Below, piece after piece: positions 1-11,294 of a stretch of 64,000 nt of DNA. The number at the start of each line of letters is the position of its first letter. Position 1 is the stretch's first letter. Under the pieces are notes generated by a model, which saw nothing but the letters and a program-made list of their open reading frames with translations, was not told the origin of the DNA and ran no database searches. This DNA is from Alcaligenaceae bacterium. Lineage in GTDB: Bacteria > Pseudomonadota > Gammaproteobacteria > Burkholderiales > Burkholderiaceae_B. Made by a program: the position numbers and the translations under genes. Location: NCBI GenBank assembly GCA_013416435.1, contig JACCEN010000006.1:186001-250000 (forward strand), given 5' to 3'.

Positions 1-1
1 T

Positions 2-775
2 GGCGACATCACGGAATTGAATACGGCCGTACCGCGCTGGTGGACCGTCTTCTACATCGGCCTGTGCGTCGTGGCGCTGGGCATACTCTTCCTGTATCCG
101 GGCCTCGGCACCTACCAGGGCAAGATCGGCTATACCGCCGCCAGGGAAGTCAAGGCCGACCAGGAAGCGCTCAAGGCCCAGATCGCGCCGGTCTATGCGC
201 GCTATCAGGAAATGGCCATCGAGGATATAGCGCGTGACGCCAGCGCGCGGGAGATCGGCCAACGGCTGTTCCTGAATAATTGCGCCCAGTGCCACGGCTC
301 CGATGCCCGCGGCAGCGGCAGCTTCCCGAACCTGACGGACGGGGACTGGCTGTACGGCGGGAATCCCGAGCAGATCATGCAGACGATCACCAAGGGCCGC
401 CACGGCATGATGCCGCCCTGGAGCTCTCAGATCTCGCCGGCGCAAGCATCCGACATCGCCCAGTACGTACGGTCGCTGTCCGGTCTTGCCGCCGATTCCC
501 TGCGTGTCGTTCCGGGCAAGCGGGGCTTCGACACCTTTTGCGTGGCTTGCCACGGGGCGGAAGGCAAGGGCAACACCGCCTTGGGTGCGCCCAACCTGAC
601 CGACAACGTCTGGCTTTTCGGCAGCTCCGAGGCGTCCATCGTGGAAACCATCTTGAACGGCCGCCAGAACCATATGCCGGCCCAAGAAGGCATCCTGACT
701 CCGGACCAGATCCGCATGTTGACCGCCTGGGTCTGGGGGCTGGGCAATCAGGGCCAGAAGGTGGCAGCCAAATAG
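2..775 (+). CDS. ccoP: Cytochrome c oxidase cbb3-type, diheme subunit CcoP (5' partial)
   Basis: Diheme membrane-anchored subunit of the cbb3 terminal oxidase; it passes electrons from the bc1 complex or soluble cytochrome c to the CcoN/CcoO core. The frame is open back to base 2 and reads GDITELN then PRWW, the conserved CcoP stretch that follows the first transmembrane helix, so the N-terminus lies outside the window and a TTG at 17 is not the start. A transmembrane helix follows (FYIGLCVVALGILFLY). Two c-type haem motifs, CAQCH (bases 281-295) and CVACH (539-553), mark the two cytochrome c domains; distal Met ligands are plausible in the MMPPW and MPAQE segments. ccoG follows after 28 bases. 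Identification is firm. Confidence 0.96.
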   Translation, partial: GDITELNTAVPRWWTVFYIGLCVVALGILFLYPGLGTYQGKIGYTAAREVKADQEALKAQIAPVYARYQEMAIEDIARDASAREIGQRLFLNNCAQCHGSDARGSGSFPNLTDGDWLYGGNPEQIMQTITKGRHGMMPPWSSQISPAQASDIAQYVRSLSGLAADSLRVVPGKRGFDTFCVACHGAEGKGNTALGAPNLTDNVWLFGSSEASIVETILNGRQNHMPAQEGILTPDQIRMLTAWVWGLGNQGQKVAAK

Positions 776-803
776 GTGCCGCGAACATTAGCTGAGGTAT
801 GAA

Positions 804-2309
804 ATGAGTAACGAACCCGTCGCCCAACCCGTTTCCGGACAGCCCGTGGAAGCCGTGCCAGCCTGGCAGCCGCCGCGTGTGTCCAAGGAGCGGGGAGGCG
901 GTTCGTCTCCTCAGGTCGAAAAGGCGCTCAAAGACGTACGGAGCAAGATCTATCCCCGCTCCGTTTCAGGCATATTCGCCCGTTGGCGCATCATCATGGT
1001 GTTCATCACCCAGCTGATCTTCTACGGCTTGCCCTGGCTGCAATGGAACGGCCGCCAGGCGGTGCTGTTCGATCTGGGCGCCCGGAAGTTCTATCTTTTC
1101 GGCATGGTCCTGTGGCCTCAGGACGTCATCTATCTGTCCGTCCTGCTCGTCATTTCGGCCTTCGGCCTGTTCTTGTTCACGGCCATGGCGGGGCGGCTCT
1201 TCTGCGGATATGCCTGTCCCCAGACGGTCTACACCGAAATTTTCATGTGGGTCGAGCGCCGCATCGAAGGCGACCGGATGGCCCGCATCCGCCTGGACGA
1301 GCAGCCCTGGAGCCTGCGCAAGTTTCGCCTGAAGGCGAGCAAGCACATCGTCTGGATACTGATCGCCTGGTGGACGGGATCCACCTTCATCGGCTATTTT
1401 GCGCCCATCCGCGAACTCGGCATGGGCCTGCTGACCCTGTCGCTCGGGCCATGGCAGTGGTTCTGGATGGTTTTCTATGCCGTCGCCACCTGGGGCAATG
1501 CCGGCTTTCTTCGCGAGTCGGTCTGTAAGTACATGTGTCCCTATGCGCGTTTCCAGAGCGTCATGGTGGACGATGACACATTTGTGGTCACCTATGACCA
1601 TGTGCGGGGCGAGCCGCGCGGCGGCCGGTCGCGCAAGATCGACCACAAAGAGGCCGGCATGGGCGACTGTGTCGACTGCAGTCTTTGCGTGCAGGTCTGT
1701 CCAACCGGCATCGATATTCGCGAGGGCCTGCAATACATGTGCATAGGCTGCGGCGCATGCGTCGACGCCTGTGATCAGGTCATGGACAAGATGGGCTACG
1801 AACCAGGCCTTATCCGCTACACCTCGGGACGCGCCATCACCGACCGCATGACCCAGAGCCAGGTGCGCAAGCGCATGTTGCGGCCCAGGGTGCTGGCGTA
1901 TTCCATCATTTTGGGCGCGATCGTCATCGCCTTCGTCGTTTCGCTGGCAACCCGCACGACGCTGCGTGTGGACGTTATCCGGGACCGTGGCTCGCTGGGC
2001 CGGGAAGTTGCCGGCGGCATGATAGAGAACGTATACAGGCTGCAACTGATCAACACATCCGAGTCGCCCGTTACGCTCACTTTCAGTGCCACCGGGCTGC
2101 CGGAGCTGTCCGTGATGGCGGGCGACGAGGGCGGCACGACGGTGAAGGTCGATGGCGCATCGAACAGGCTGGTTCCATTCGTGGTCCGCGCTCCGGCCGG
2201 CCAGGTCTCTTCGGGCCTGCACGAAATCGAGCTCCATGCGGTGGGCCACTACGATGAAGGCGATGAAACGACGGTGGTGGAACGTTCCAGCTTCTTCGTG
2301 CCCAAATGA
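804..2309 (+). CDS. ccoG: cbb3 oxidase accessory ferredoxin-like membrane protein CcoG
   Basis: 501-residue polyferredoxin of the CcoG/FixG/RdxA family, needed for cbb3 oxidase assembly (known in the family as a copper reductase). Several transmembrane helices occupy the first half (for example IIMVFITQLIFYGLPWL), with the conserved CGYACPQTVYTEIF segment. Two 4Fe-4S ferredoxin motifs lie in the middle: CVDCSLCVQVCP and CIGCGACVDACD. After a further helix (about residue 365-385) comes an Ig-like periplasmic domain ending near SSFFVPK. It sits 28 bases after ccoP and 21 before the fixH-like gene, so co-transcription is likely. Length and motif order are normal for the family. Confidence 0.96.
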   Translation: MSNEPVAQPVSGQPVEAVPAWQPPRVSKERGGGSSPQVEKALKDVRSKIYPRSVSGIFARWRIIMVFITQLIFYGLPWLQWNGRQAVLFDLGARKFYLFGMVLWPQDVIYLSVLLVISAFGLFLFTAMAGRLFCGYACPQTVYTEIFMWVERRIEGDRMARIRLDEQPWSLRKFRLKASKHIVWILIAWWTGSTFIGYFAPIRELGMGLLTLSLGPWQWFWMVFYAVATWGNAGFLRESVCKYMCPYARFQSVMVDDDTFVVTYDHVRGEPRGGRSRKIDHKEAGMGDCVDCSLCVQVCPTGIDIREGLQYMCIGCGACVDACDQVMDKMGYEPGLIRYTSGRAITDRMTQSQVRKRMLRPRVLAYSIILGAIVIAFVVSLATRTTLRVDVIRDRGSLGREVAGGMIENVYRLQLINTSESPVTLTFSATGLPELSVMAGDEGGTTVKVDGASNRLVPFVVRAPAGQVSSGLHEIELHAVGHYDEGDETTVVERSSFFVPK

Positions 2310-2330
2310 TAGACTGACGGGGATACAAAA

Positions 2331-2579
2331 ATGTCACAAACAGAAGCCGACGCGGCCAGGGTGGTGGGACCCAGCAAGCCCTGGTGGCGCGAACCATGGC
2401 CATGGATCATCATGGCAGGCCCGGCCGCCGCCATCGTGGGCTGCATCATCACCATCGTGCTGGCCGTGCAGAATTTCAGCGACCAGGCAATAGAAGACGG
2501 CGGGGTAAAGCGCGGCCTCGTCGTGACCAAGCAGGCGCCCGTCGAAGCGCCCACCGCGCCGTCAAATCCGGAACCCTGA
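2331..2579 (+). CDS. fixH: Short FixH-like cbb3 assembly protein
   Basis: 82-residue protein: a Trp-rich cytosolic start (KPWWREPWPW), one transmembrane helix (IIMAGPAAAIVGCIITIVLAV), then a short periplasmic part containing QAIEDGGVKRGLVV and a Pro/Ala-rich tail. The position directly after ccoG and the helix plus motif match the N-terminal half of FixH, the membrane partner in copper delivery or cbb3 assembly. Classical FixH proteins are roughly twice as long and carry a folded periplasmic domain that is missing here. The frame ends in a clean stop with no sign of a frameshift, so I read it as the naturally short version rather than a broken gene. Function is inferred from context. Confidence 0.75.
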   Translation: MSQTEADAARVVGPSKPWWREPWPWIIMAGPAAAIVGCIITIVLAVQNFSDQAIEDGGVKRGLVVTKQAPVEAPTAPSNPEP

Positions 2580-2612
2580 TAAGATAATAAAAAAATCAGA
2601 CCGGAGACTTTT

Positions 2613-2867
2613 ATGAGGCATGTGACGGCAATGTTGATTCTGTGGCCATCCTTCCTGCTTGCAGCAGCAACCAGTGCGACCGTTTTCGCGCTGGTAGATC
2701 CGCTGGACATCACCTTTCTCGGGCATATACACGCCAGCCGCCAGCAGGTCTACGCGGGCGGCTTTTTTCTTTTCTGGCTGATGGCGGCGGTTTCCAGCGC
2801 GCTGACCCTGCACTTGGCGCCGCGCGGCCGTGTCCTGGACGAGTTTGGCGACCCCATCAATGAATGA
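2613..2867 (+). CDS. Small two-helix membrane protein, end of cbb3 cluster
   Basis: 84 residues with two predicted transmembrane helices (MLILWPSFLLAAATSATVFAL and YAGGFFLFWLMAAVSSALTL) joined by a short loop with DPLDITFLGH. The start has a good Shine-Dalgarno (GGAGA) about seven bases upstream. It lies 33 bases after the fixH-like gene in the same direction and is convergent with fnr 32 bases away. I do not recognise a named family; position suggests a small accessory protein of the cbb3 oxidase or its assembly. Treat as a hypothetical membrane protein. Confidence 0.7.
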   Translation: MRHVTAMLILWPSFLLAAATSATVFALVDPLDITFLGHIHASRQQVYAGGFFLFWLMAAVSSALTLHLAPRGRVLDEFGDPINE

Positions 2868-2899
2868 CGGTTCAGTCTCTTGCGCGGTGGTTGGCAGGG

Positions 2900-3628
2900 T
2901 TAGCCGCAGTCGGTTCCGGATAGCTGCCGCAGGCCCTGCATGTCCAGGATATGGACTTCGCGCTGCTGTACCCGTATGAAGCCTTCGCGGGCAAACCGCG
3001 AAAACAGCCGGCTGACGGTTTCCAAGGTCAGGCCCAGATAGTTGCCGATTTCTTCCCGGCTCATTCGCAGAATGAATTCGGTGGACGAATACCCCAAGGC
3101 GGCCAGCCGCTGCGACAGGTTGATCAGAAAAGCCGCCAGGCGCTGTTCGGAGCGCAAGGCGCCCAAGGTCATGACGAGCTGGTGCGCCCGGTTGATTTCC
3201 TTGCTCATCAGCCTGCGGAACTGCCACTGTAAAGAAGGCACCTTCAGGGCCAATTGGTCCATTTCGTCAAGCCTGATTACACACACTTCGCTGTCTTCGA
3301 GGGCGATTGCGTGCGATACGTGGCGATCGTCCACCAGGCCGTCCATGCCGATGATTTCGCCGGGCAGCAGGAAGCCGGTGATCTGCACTTGCCCTGATGC
3401 ATCTTCAAGCTGGGTTTTCAGCGAACCCGATCGTATGCCGTAGATGGCTTCCGTTTTGTCGCCGAGGTGAAAGAGCGCTTTGCCCTTGGGGATGCGAATA
3501 CGTTCTTTGACTAGTTCGTCGAGCTTCGAGACGTCGCTTCGCGGCATTCCAACGGGCAGGCAAATTTCGTTGAGCATGCATGTGGAACAGTGCGTGGACT
3601 CTGGCGTAACGGCGATCTTTTTTTGCAT
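2900..3628 (-). CDS. fnr: FNR-type oxygen-responsive transcription regulator
   Basis: 242-residue CRP/FNR-family regulator. An N-terminal cluster C14-x2-C17-x5-C23 plus the internal C116 matches the four ligands of the oxygen-labile 4Fe-4S cluster in E. coli FNR (C20, C23, C29, C122). The C-terminal helix-turn-helix has a recognition helix with E203, S206 and R207, the residues that read the TTGAT half-site in FNR, so the DNA target should be the classical FNR box. It is convergent with the cbb3 genes, which FNR/ANR proteins commonly activate under low oxygen. A near-perfect FNR-type palindrome lies upstream (3691-3710), suggesting autoregulation. Confidence 0.95.
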   Translation of the reverse strand: MQKKIAVTPESTHCSTCMLNEICLPVGMPRSDVSKLDELVKERIRIPKGKALFHLGDKTEAIYGIRSGSLKTQLEDASGQVQITGFLLPGEIIGMDGLVDDRHVSHAIALEDSEVCVIRLDEMDQLALKVPSLQWQFRRLMSKEINRAHQLVMTLGALRSEQRLAAFLINLSQRLAALGYSSTEFILRMSREEIGNYLGLTLETVSRLFSRFAREGFIRVQQREVHILDMQGLRQLSGTDCG

Positions 3629-3632
3629 ACGA

Positions 3633-3647
3633 TCGTCCTGAGGACGA
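3633..3647. repeat. Small inverted repeat in the fnr leader
   Basis: TCGTCC, spacer TGA, GGACGA: a perfect 6+6 palindrome five bases upstream of the fnr start codon on its minus-strand transcript, where a Shine-Dalgarno would sit (no good one is seen). It could fold over the ribosome-binding region or bind a regulator; no evidence beyond symmetry. Confidence 0.35.
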
Positions 3648-3690
3648 ATGAAAAACCTATTGTAGGCGGAATTCAGGGGAATTTTCGTGG

Positions 3691-3710
3691 CTTTTGACCT
3701 GAGTCAAAAG
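3691..3710. promoter_or_regulatory. FNR/ANR-type operator upstream of fnr
   Basis: CTTTTGAC, four bases, GTCAAAAG: a perfect 8+8 inverted repeat. Its core TTGAC-N4-GTCAA differs from the FNR consensus TTGAT-N4-ATCAA by one symmetric base per half. It lies 63-82 bases upstream of the fnr start; on the minus strand it is followed by a TACAAT -10-like hexamer (plus-strand 3659-3664) with no recognisable -35. That fits direct FNR control of its own gene; activation or repression cannot be told from sequence. Confidence 0.7.
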
Positions 3711-3736
3711 GCACGATGGCGTATGGGTGATTAAAT

Positions 3737-3755
3737 GACACACTGGCTGTGTGTC
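3737..3755 (-). terminator. Hairpin after the LysR gene
   Basis: GACACAC, loop TGGCT, GTGTGTC, a 7-bp perfect stem just downstream of the LysR gene on the minus strand. It is followed there by ATTTAAT, only weakly U-rich, so intrinsic termination is possible but not certain. Confidence 0.4.
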
Positions 3756-3760
3756 TTCCG

Positions 3761-4669
3761 CTAATTGACGTCCCAGTAAGAGGACTCCGAATAGGTGGAC
3801 TTTAGCATATCGACGAAAGCCCGTACCCGCAAGGGCAGGTGGCGTCGTTCGGGCAACATGGCGAAGATTCCATTGGCGGGCGCTGCATATTCATCCAGTA
3901 CGCTGATCAGCCGGCCGGCCGCCAGGTCCTCGCGGACTTCCCACAACGACCGCCAGGCCAGGCCGACGCCGTCGAGCGTCCATTGATGCAACACGGAACC
4001 GTCACTGCAGGCCATATTGCCTTTGACCCGTATTGCACGCAGCTCGCCATCCTGGCGCAGCAGCCATCCGCGCGCCTGGTTTCCCTGATTGCCGAAAGAC
4101 AGGCAGTTGTGCAGCGTGAGATCGTTGGGCTGCTGCGGTTTGCCGTGTTTCGCCAGGTATTCCGGAGCGGCCACGATGACGCGTTTATTGTCGGCCAGGC
4201 GCAGGCCCACGATCTGCGAGTCGTCCAGTTCGCCGATGCGGATGGCGCAATCGTAACGTTCTTCGATCAGGTCGACCAGGCGGTCGCTCAAGTCGAGCGA
4301 GATCGTCATGTTGGGATGGCGCTTGATGAAATCAGGCAGCAGGGGAGCCACATGCCGCCGTCCGAAGCCTGCCGGGGCGCTTACGCGCAGATGGCCGCTG
4401 GGATCGAGACTGCCCTGGCTGACACGTGCTTCGGTCTCGTTCAGGTCGCGTAGTATGCGCTGCGCTTCTTCGAGAAAGGCTTCGCCTTCCGAGGTCAGGG
4501 ACAGGCGGCGGGTGGAGCGCAGCAGCAGCTTTATGCCCAGGCGCTCTTCAAGTGCGTTGATGCGTCGGCCGATCATGGCCGGCGCAACGCCTTCGGCGCG
4601 CGCCGCAGCCGACAGGCTACCCAGCGTGGCGACGGCCACGAAGCTTTCAAGTTGTTTGAACTTACCCAT
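3761..4669 (-). CDS. LysR-family transcriptional regulator
   Basis: 302 residues with the LysR layout: N-terminal winged helix-turn-helix (residues 1-60, including [20 protein letters not shown]), a linker helix, and a two-lobed effector-binding domain from about residue 90 ([20 protein letters not shown]). The sequence style resembles the DmlR/CrgA subgroup. Its target is unknown: neighbours are fnr (same strand, 132 bases away) and clpB (divergent), neither an obvious metabolic partner. LysR proteins often control a divergent gene, but clpB here has its own heat-shock-type promoter, so I do not infer a link. Confidence 0.88.
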   Translation of the reverse strand: MGKFKQLESFVAVATLGSLSAAARAEGVAPAMIGRRINALEERLGIKLLLRSTRRLSLTSEGEAFLEEAQRILRDLNETEARVSQGSLDPSGHLRVSAPAGFGRRHVAPLLPDFIKRHPNMTISLDLSDRLVDLIEERYDCAIRIGELDDSQIVGLRLADNKRVIVAAPEYLAKHGKPQQPNDLTLHNCLSFGNQGNQARGWLLRQDGELRAIRVKGNMACSDGSVLHQWTLDGVGLAWRSLWEVREDLAAGRLISVLDEYAAPANGIFAMLPERRHLPLRVRAFVDMLKSTYSESSYWDVN

Positions 4670-4739
4670 GCTGAACGGTAATGACGAAGACGGCGCAAGG
4701 TTTCGGCCGCCACCGGCTTATAGTAGCAGAGGGATGCAA

Positions 4740-4872
4740 GGGGTCAGACCCCATGCGGGGTCTGACCCCGCTGCCGGCACTTGTCCGGGGTCGTGTACGG
4801 GGTCAGACCCCCATGGGTTTGACCCCAATGCGGAAGCCGCACGGGGTCGGACCCCGAATGGGGTCCGACCCC
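4740..4872. repeat. Nested-palindrome repeat cluster, LysR-clpB intergenic
   Basis: Two complete units and one degenerate unit. Unit 4740-4769: arm GGGGTCAGACCCC, spacer ATGC, arm GGGGTCTGACCCC. Unit 4799-4826: intact first arm, decayed second arm (GGGTTTGACCCC). Unit 4843-4872: arms GGGGTCGGACCCC and GGGGTCCGACCCC around GAAT, a paired A-to-G/T-to-C change that keeps both the long hairpin and the self-symmetry of each arm. A partial arm GGGGTC is at 4787-4792. The cluster ends 19 bases before the clpB heat-shock promoter. Confidence 0.93.
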
Positions 4873-4891
4873 TCAAAAAGGCCGGCCAGCC

Positions 4892-4920
4892 CTTGAAATC
4901 AAGGCTTTTGGCCCTACATA
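4892..4920 (+). promoter_or_regulatory. Sigma-32 (heat-shock) promoter of clpB
   Basis: CTTGAAA (4892-4898), 13-base spacer, CCCTACATA (4912-4920). This matches the sigma-32 consensus CTTGAAA-N13-15-CCCCATNT at the whole -35 and most of the -10, at ideal spacing. Transcription would begin near 4927, giving a leader of about 38 bases to the clpB ATG. ClpB is a classical member of this regulon. Confidence 0.8.
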
Positions 4921-4964
4921 GTCTTCATTCGAGCCCATGCTCTCATCCAATAAAAGACACGACT

Positions 4965-7559
<2,595 letters not shown>

Positions 7560-7570
7560 CGGATGGTTGA

Positions 7571-7690
7571 GGGGTCAGACCCCGTACGGGGTCTGACCCC
7601 AGATCATCGACGCGAGGTCAGACCTCCATTGAATTCGGGGTCAGACCCTATAGGGTCTGACCCCTTGCCATACCATAGGGTCTGATCCCT
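7571..7690. repeat. Nested-palindrome repeat cluster, clpB-queH intergenic
   Basis: Between the convergent ends of clpB and queH. Unit 7571-7600: GGGGTCAGACCCC, GTAC, GGGGTCTGACCCC, starting 11 bases after the clpB stop. Single arm 7614-7626: GAGGTCAGACCTC, in which a G-to-A and a C-to-T are paired so the arm stays palindromic. Unit 7637-7664: 12-base arms around TATA. A decayed arm is at about 7677-7690, overlapping nothing coding. The units lack T-runs, so they are not classical terminators, though a hairpin between convergent genes could still stop transcripts. Confidence 0.92.
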
Positions 7691-7697
7691 TGCCTCG

Positions 7698-8354
7698 TCA
7701 AAGCTCGTCCTTCCCGTAGAACTTCACCCCGATCTCGATACGTTCGCGGCCTTGTGCGCGCCGATGGCGGTTGGTGTCCCGCAGGGAATACACGCAGCCG
7801 CAATACTCCTGCTGGTAAAAGTTCTCGCGCTTGCTGATTTCGATCATGCGGGCGGAGCCGCCGCCTTTGCGCCAGTTGTAAGTCCAGTAGATGAGTTCGG
7901 GATAGCGGGCGGCGGCCCGCTCGCCGCAGCCGTTGATCTGGCTCATGTCCTTCCAGCGCGAAATGCCCAGCGAGCTGGTGATGGTGTCGAAACCATGTTC
8001 GTGGGCATACAGCGCGGTGCGTTCGAAGCGCATGTCGAAGCAGACCGTGCAGCGTTCGCCGCGCTCCGGTTCGTTTTCGAGGCCCCTGACGCGCTCGAAC
8101 CAGTTGTCGCGGTCGTAGTCGGCGTCGATGAATTCGATGCCGTGCTGTTCGGCGAATCGGATGTTCTCGTTCTTGCGGATCTCGTATTCCCGGTCCGGAT
8201 GGATGTTCGGGTTGTAGAAATAAATAGAGTAGTCGATGCCCGACGCCGTCATGGCTTCCATGACTTCGCCGGAGCAAGGGGCGCAACAGGAATGCATCAG
8301 CACCTTCTTACGGTCTTGGGGGAGCGTCAGCTTGGGGCGTTCGGTAGTTGTCAT
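7698..8354 (-). CDS. queH: Epoxyqueuosine reductase QueH
   Basis: 218-residue DUF208 protein, the non-QueG enzyme for the last step of queuosine synthesis, reducing epoxyqueuosine in the anticodon of GUN-type tRNAs. Near the N-terminus is the adjacent-cysteine motif HSCCAPCS (residues 21-28), with further Cys pairs in [11 protein letters not shown] and EYCGCVYS; such cysteines bind an Fe-S cluster and metal in the family. I chose the ATG at 8354 (MTTTERPKL) because homologues begin close to this point; a frame-open upstream extension of 15 residues looks non-coding. Same strand as glnE, 59 bases downstream of it, ending beside a repeat cluster. Confidence 0.93.
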   Translation of the reverse strand: MTTTERPKLTLPQDRKKVLMHSCCAPCSGEVMEAMTASGIDYSIYFYNPNIHPDREYEIRKNENIRFAEQHGIEFIDADYDRDNWFERVRGLENEPERGERCTVCFDMRFERTALYAHEHGFDTITSSLGISRWKDMSQINGCGERAAARYPELIYWTYNWRKGGGSARMIEISKRENFYQQEYCGCVYSLRDTNRHRRAQGRERIEIGVKFYGKDEL

Positions 8355-8413
8355 AACGATACATGCCGCCCCTTGCAGGGCATGGCATAGGCAAAACACA
8401 CAAAGATCCTATT

Positions 8414-11185
8414 TTAGTCCCCTATGACCATATTCCAAAGCGCCATCACGGCATCGCGTTCCTCGGTCAGGCGATCGCTGGGCAGGCGTGCTTTCTCGGC
8501 ACCCTGCAAGCGCAGGGCGTGCTGCTGTCTGCGGAACTCGCGATAGGCATTGGCGGCTTTGTCGGCCAGGTCCGCGGGAATCAGCCCCGCTTCGGCCGCC
8601 AGGCGCAGCAAGGTAATATTGCCCAGGTTCCCCAGCAGGACGGGATGGCGGTTGGCATGGCACAGAACCAGGTACTGAGTAATGAATTCGACGTCGACCA
8701 TGCCGCCGCGGTCATGCTTGAGGTCGAAATCGGGCGTGCGGTTGGGGTGGCCGGCACTGATCTTGTCGCGCATGTTGCGCACTTCGTTCCTGAATGCCTC
8801 GGGGTCGCGCGGCTGGAGCAGAATACGTTCGCGGATCATGTCGAACCGCTTGCCGATGGCGTTGTCGCCCACGACGAAACGCGCCCGCGTGATGGCCTGG
8901 TGTTCCCATGCCCAGGCCTGCTTGGTCTGGTACTCTTCAAAGGCATCGATGGTGATGGCGATCAGGCCGGCTTCGCCGTCCGGGCGCAGCCTGAGGTCGA
9001 TGTCGTACAGCCGGCCCGAGGAGGTCATGGTCGACAGCCACGACACCATGCGGCGGCCCAGCTTCACATAGGTCTCGCCGGCTTCATCGTCCGAGTCGTC
9101 GTAAAGGAACACGAGGTCCAGATCAGAGGCATAGCCCAATTCTTTTCCGCCCAGCCTGCCGTAGGCGATGATGCCGAAGCGAGGTTCGGGAAACGGGGCG
9201 GAGCGCCCGCGCGGCTGCACCAGCGGCCAGACCCGCCGGATGGTCTCGCCCAGCATCATGTCCGCAAGCGCCGATAATTGGTCCGCCAGCTGTTCGACGG
9301 TCAGCACGCCTTCGAGGTCTTGCGCCAGCAGCTGGAAAGTGACCTGATGCTGGATGTCGCGCATGAGGTTCATCTGCTGCTCGACGTCAGGACTGCCGTC
9401 CGGCAGTGTGCAGGCATCCAGTTCGCGCTGCATCTGGGCGGCCACTTGCGCGAAGTCGGTGGGTTCCAGCAATGAACGCCATTCGATCAGGCTGTCCAGC
9501 AGCAACGGGTAGCGGCGCAGATATTGCGATGCCCATGGACTGGCGCTGACGATGCGCGTGACGCGGGCCAGGGTTTCGGGGTATTCGGCGAGCAAGGCCA
9601 GGTAAGCGCTGCGCTGCGCGATGTGTTCGATCAGTTCCAGCAGGCGGGCGGCCGTGCTGGCGGGTTGCTGCGTCTTGCCGGCCATGGAAATCAATGCCGG
9701 CAGCAGCGTTTCAACCCGCTTGCGGCTGCTCGCGGGCAGGCTGCGGATACGGTGGCTGTCCAGCAGGGCGTCCACCCGCTGGCAGACGGCCTGTGCGTCA
9801 TCGCCCAGGTGATTCTGCACGTATTCCGCAAGATCCGAACAAGGCGCTTCGAGGTTTTGCCGGCCGCTGCCGTCATGTTCCGAATCGCCCATGCCGGCAA
9901 TGCGAAAGGCGTCCCGGAAGGTTCTCGCGACAAAGCCGCGATGGTCCGCCAACTGGTGTTCGAAGTCCGCGCGCTTCACGCCCATGGCCTCCGCCAACGC
10001 GTCGCAGGTATGCTCGTCGCGCGGCAGCAGGTGCGTCTGTTCGTCTTCCCGATATTGCAGGAGGTGCTCGACGCGGCGCAGATAGTGGTATGCCGAGGCC
10101 AGGCCTTCAGCGACGTCGGCTGGCAGAACGCCCGCGGCGACTTGTTTCTGCATGGCAAGCAGCAAGCCGCGCTGCTGCAGGGATGGCATGCGTCCGCCGC
10201 GGATAAGTTGGTTCAACTGAACGACGAACTCGATTTCCCGGATGCCGCCATCGCCCAGCTTGATGTTGTGCACCGTGTCGACGCCCGTGCGAGCGAGCGC
10301 ACGGCGCTGCCAGTCCTGCCGTATGCGTTCCCGCAGGCCGCGCAACGCGGCCAGCGCGTCGAAGTCGAAGTACTTGCGGTAGACGAACGGCGTGCGGAGG
10401 GCCTCAAGCTGTGAGAGCTGCGCCGAAGTGTTGCTGCCGTCGAAAGCCCGGCACGGGATGACGCGGCCTTTCAGCCAGGCGTAGCGTTCCCATTCCCGTC
10501 CCTGGACGACCAGATAGTTTTCCAGCGCCTCCAGGCTCCAGGCGAGCGGGCCCGCGTCTCCGTCGGGACGCAGGCGCAGGTCTGTGCGGAATACCTGTCC
10601 GTCGGCATCGATCTCCGACAGGACGGGCATCATGCGCTGGGTCACGCGTCCATAGAATTCATGATGGCTGATCTTGCGGCGGCCGTCGGTTTCGCCTTCC
10701 TCGCCATAGAGCATGATGAGATCGATGTCCGAGGAAACGTTCAGCTCTTTGCCGCCGAGCTTGCCCATGCCGACGATGATCATCTCTTGTGGCATGCCGG
10801 TCGAGGGATCGATGGGGACGCCATGCGTTTCCGCAAGGCTTGCCGCAACGCTTTTGTAGGCCTGTGCGATGGCGAGATCCGCCAGTGCCGACATGGCGCC
10901 GACGACCTCGTGCAAGTCGGCCGAGAGGTTGATGTCGCGCACCATCGCGCAATAGAACACCCGCTCGCGCAGCTTGCGCAGCACCCGCTTGAGGTCCGCG
11001 ACAGGCATTGCGCCGCTGGGCGGCCGGCCGCATAGCTCGTCGAACCAGTCCACGATGCGCTGCCGGCTCAGCGGCTGCATCGCCGCCGTCTCGAGCCATT
11101 CTCCGAATGCGGCATGGGCGTCGGTCTTGCGCCGCAAGGCGCCGGACCAGCGCAAAGCGGGCTCTAATATAATGGTTGAATGCAT
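8414..11185 (-). CDS. glnE: Bifunctional glutamine synthetase adenylyltransferase/adenylyl-removing enzyme
   Basis: 923 residues, close to the family norm. Two nucleotidyltransferase domains are visible: the N-terminal adenylyl-removase with [18 protein letters not shown] (about residue 141-158), and the C-terminal adenylyltransferase with [18 protein letters not shown]. The enzyme covalently tunes glutamine synthetase in response to PII. The start is set at ATG 11185 ([13 protein letters not shown]); the frame is open 53 codons further but that would run into the divergent yhdP gene. Nitrogen-linked gdhA lies 4 kb away but not in the same operon. Confidence 0.95.
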   Translation of the reverse strand: MHSTIILEPALRWSGALRRKTDAHAAFGEWLETAAMQPLSRQRIVDWFDELCGRPPSGAMPVADLKRVLRKLRERVFYCAMVRDINLSADLHEVVGAMSALADLAIAQAYKSVAASLAETHGVPIDPSTGMPQEMIIVGMGKLGGKELNVSSDIDLIMLYGEEGETDGRRKISHHEFYGRVTQRMMPVLSEIDADGQVFRTDLRLRPDGDAGPLAWSLEALENYLVVQGREWERYAWLKGRVIPCRAFDGSNTSAQLSQLEALRTPFVYRKYFDFDALAALRGLRERIRQDWQRRALARTGVDTVHNIKLGDGGIREIEFVVQLNQLIRGGRMPSLQQRGLLLAMQKQVAAGVLPADVAEGLASAYHYLRRVEHLLQYREDEQTHLLPRDEHTCDALAEAMGVKRADFEHQLADHRGFVARTFRDAFRIAGMGDSEHDGSGRQNLEAPCSDLAEYVQNHLGDDAQAVCQRVDALLDSHRIRSLPASSRKRVETLLPALISMAGKTQQPASTAARLLELIEHIAQRSAYLALLAEYPETLARVTRIVSASPWASQYLRRYPLLLDSLIEWRSLLEPTDFAQVAAQMQRELDACTLPDGSPDVEQQMNLMRDIQHQVTFQLLAQDLEGVLTVEQLADQLSALADMMLGETIRRVWPLVQPRGRSAPFPEPRFGIIAYGRLGGKELGYASDLDLVFLYDDSDDEAGETYVKLGRRMVSWLSTMTSSGRLYDIDLRLRPDGEAGLIAITIDAFEEYQTKQAWAWEHQAITRARFVVGDNAIGKRFDMIRERILLQPRDPEAFRNEVRNMRDKISAGHPNRTPDFDLKHDRGGMVDVEFITQYLVLCHANRHPVLLGNLGNITLLRLAAEAGLIPADLADKAANAYREFRRQQHALRLQGAEKARLPSDRLTEERDAVMALWNMVIGD

Positions 11186-11294
11186 GGGCTGACCGGGGTG
11201 GAATGCGATACGCTCGAAACGGAAAAAATGGCTGATCAACGGCAAGATACCGCAAATGTTATTGTCCTGGATAGTGTCCTGAACTGGAAATTCG

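Noticed and set aside
2331-2579. fixH as a frameshifted or truncated pseudogene
   Set aside because: The short frame is clean, the helix and motif are intact, and the next gene starts normally; a naturally short form is more likely.
4681-4896. Small open frame with repeated [10 protein letters not shown]-like peptide
   Set aside because: It is the translation of the nested palindromes; similar peptides appear in any frame that crosses a unit.
4308-4964. Open frame extending clpB 219 codons upstream
   Set aside because: It runs antisense through the LysR gene and through the repeat cluster and promoter; ClpB homologues start at [10 protein letters not shown].
7571-7690. Nested palindromes read as ordinary rho-independent terminators
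   Set aside because: Stable hairpins but without T-runs, present also after operons that have a separate good terminator, and found in front of promoters; a termination role remains possible but is not their defining feature.
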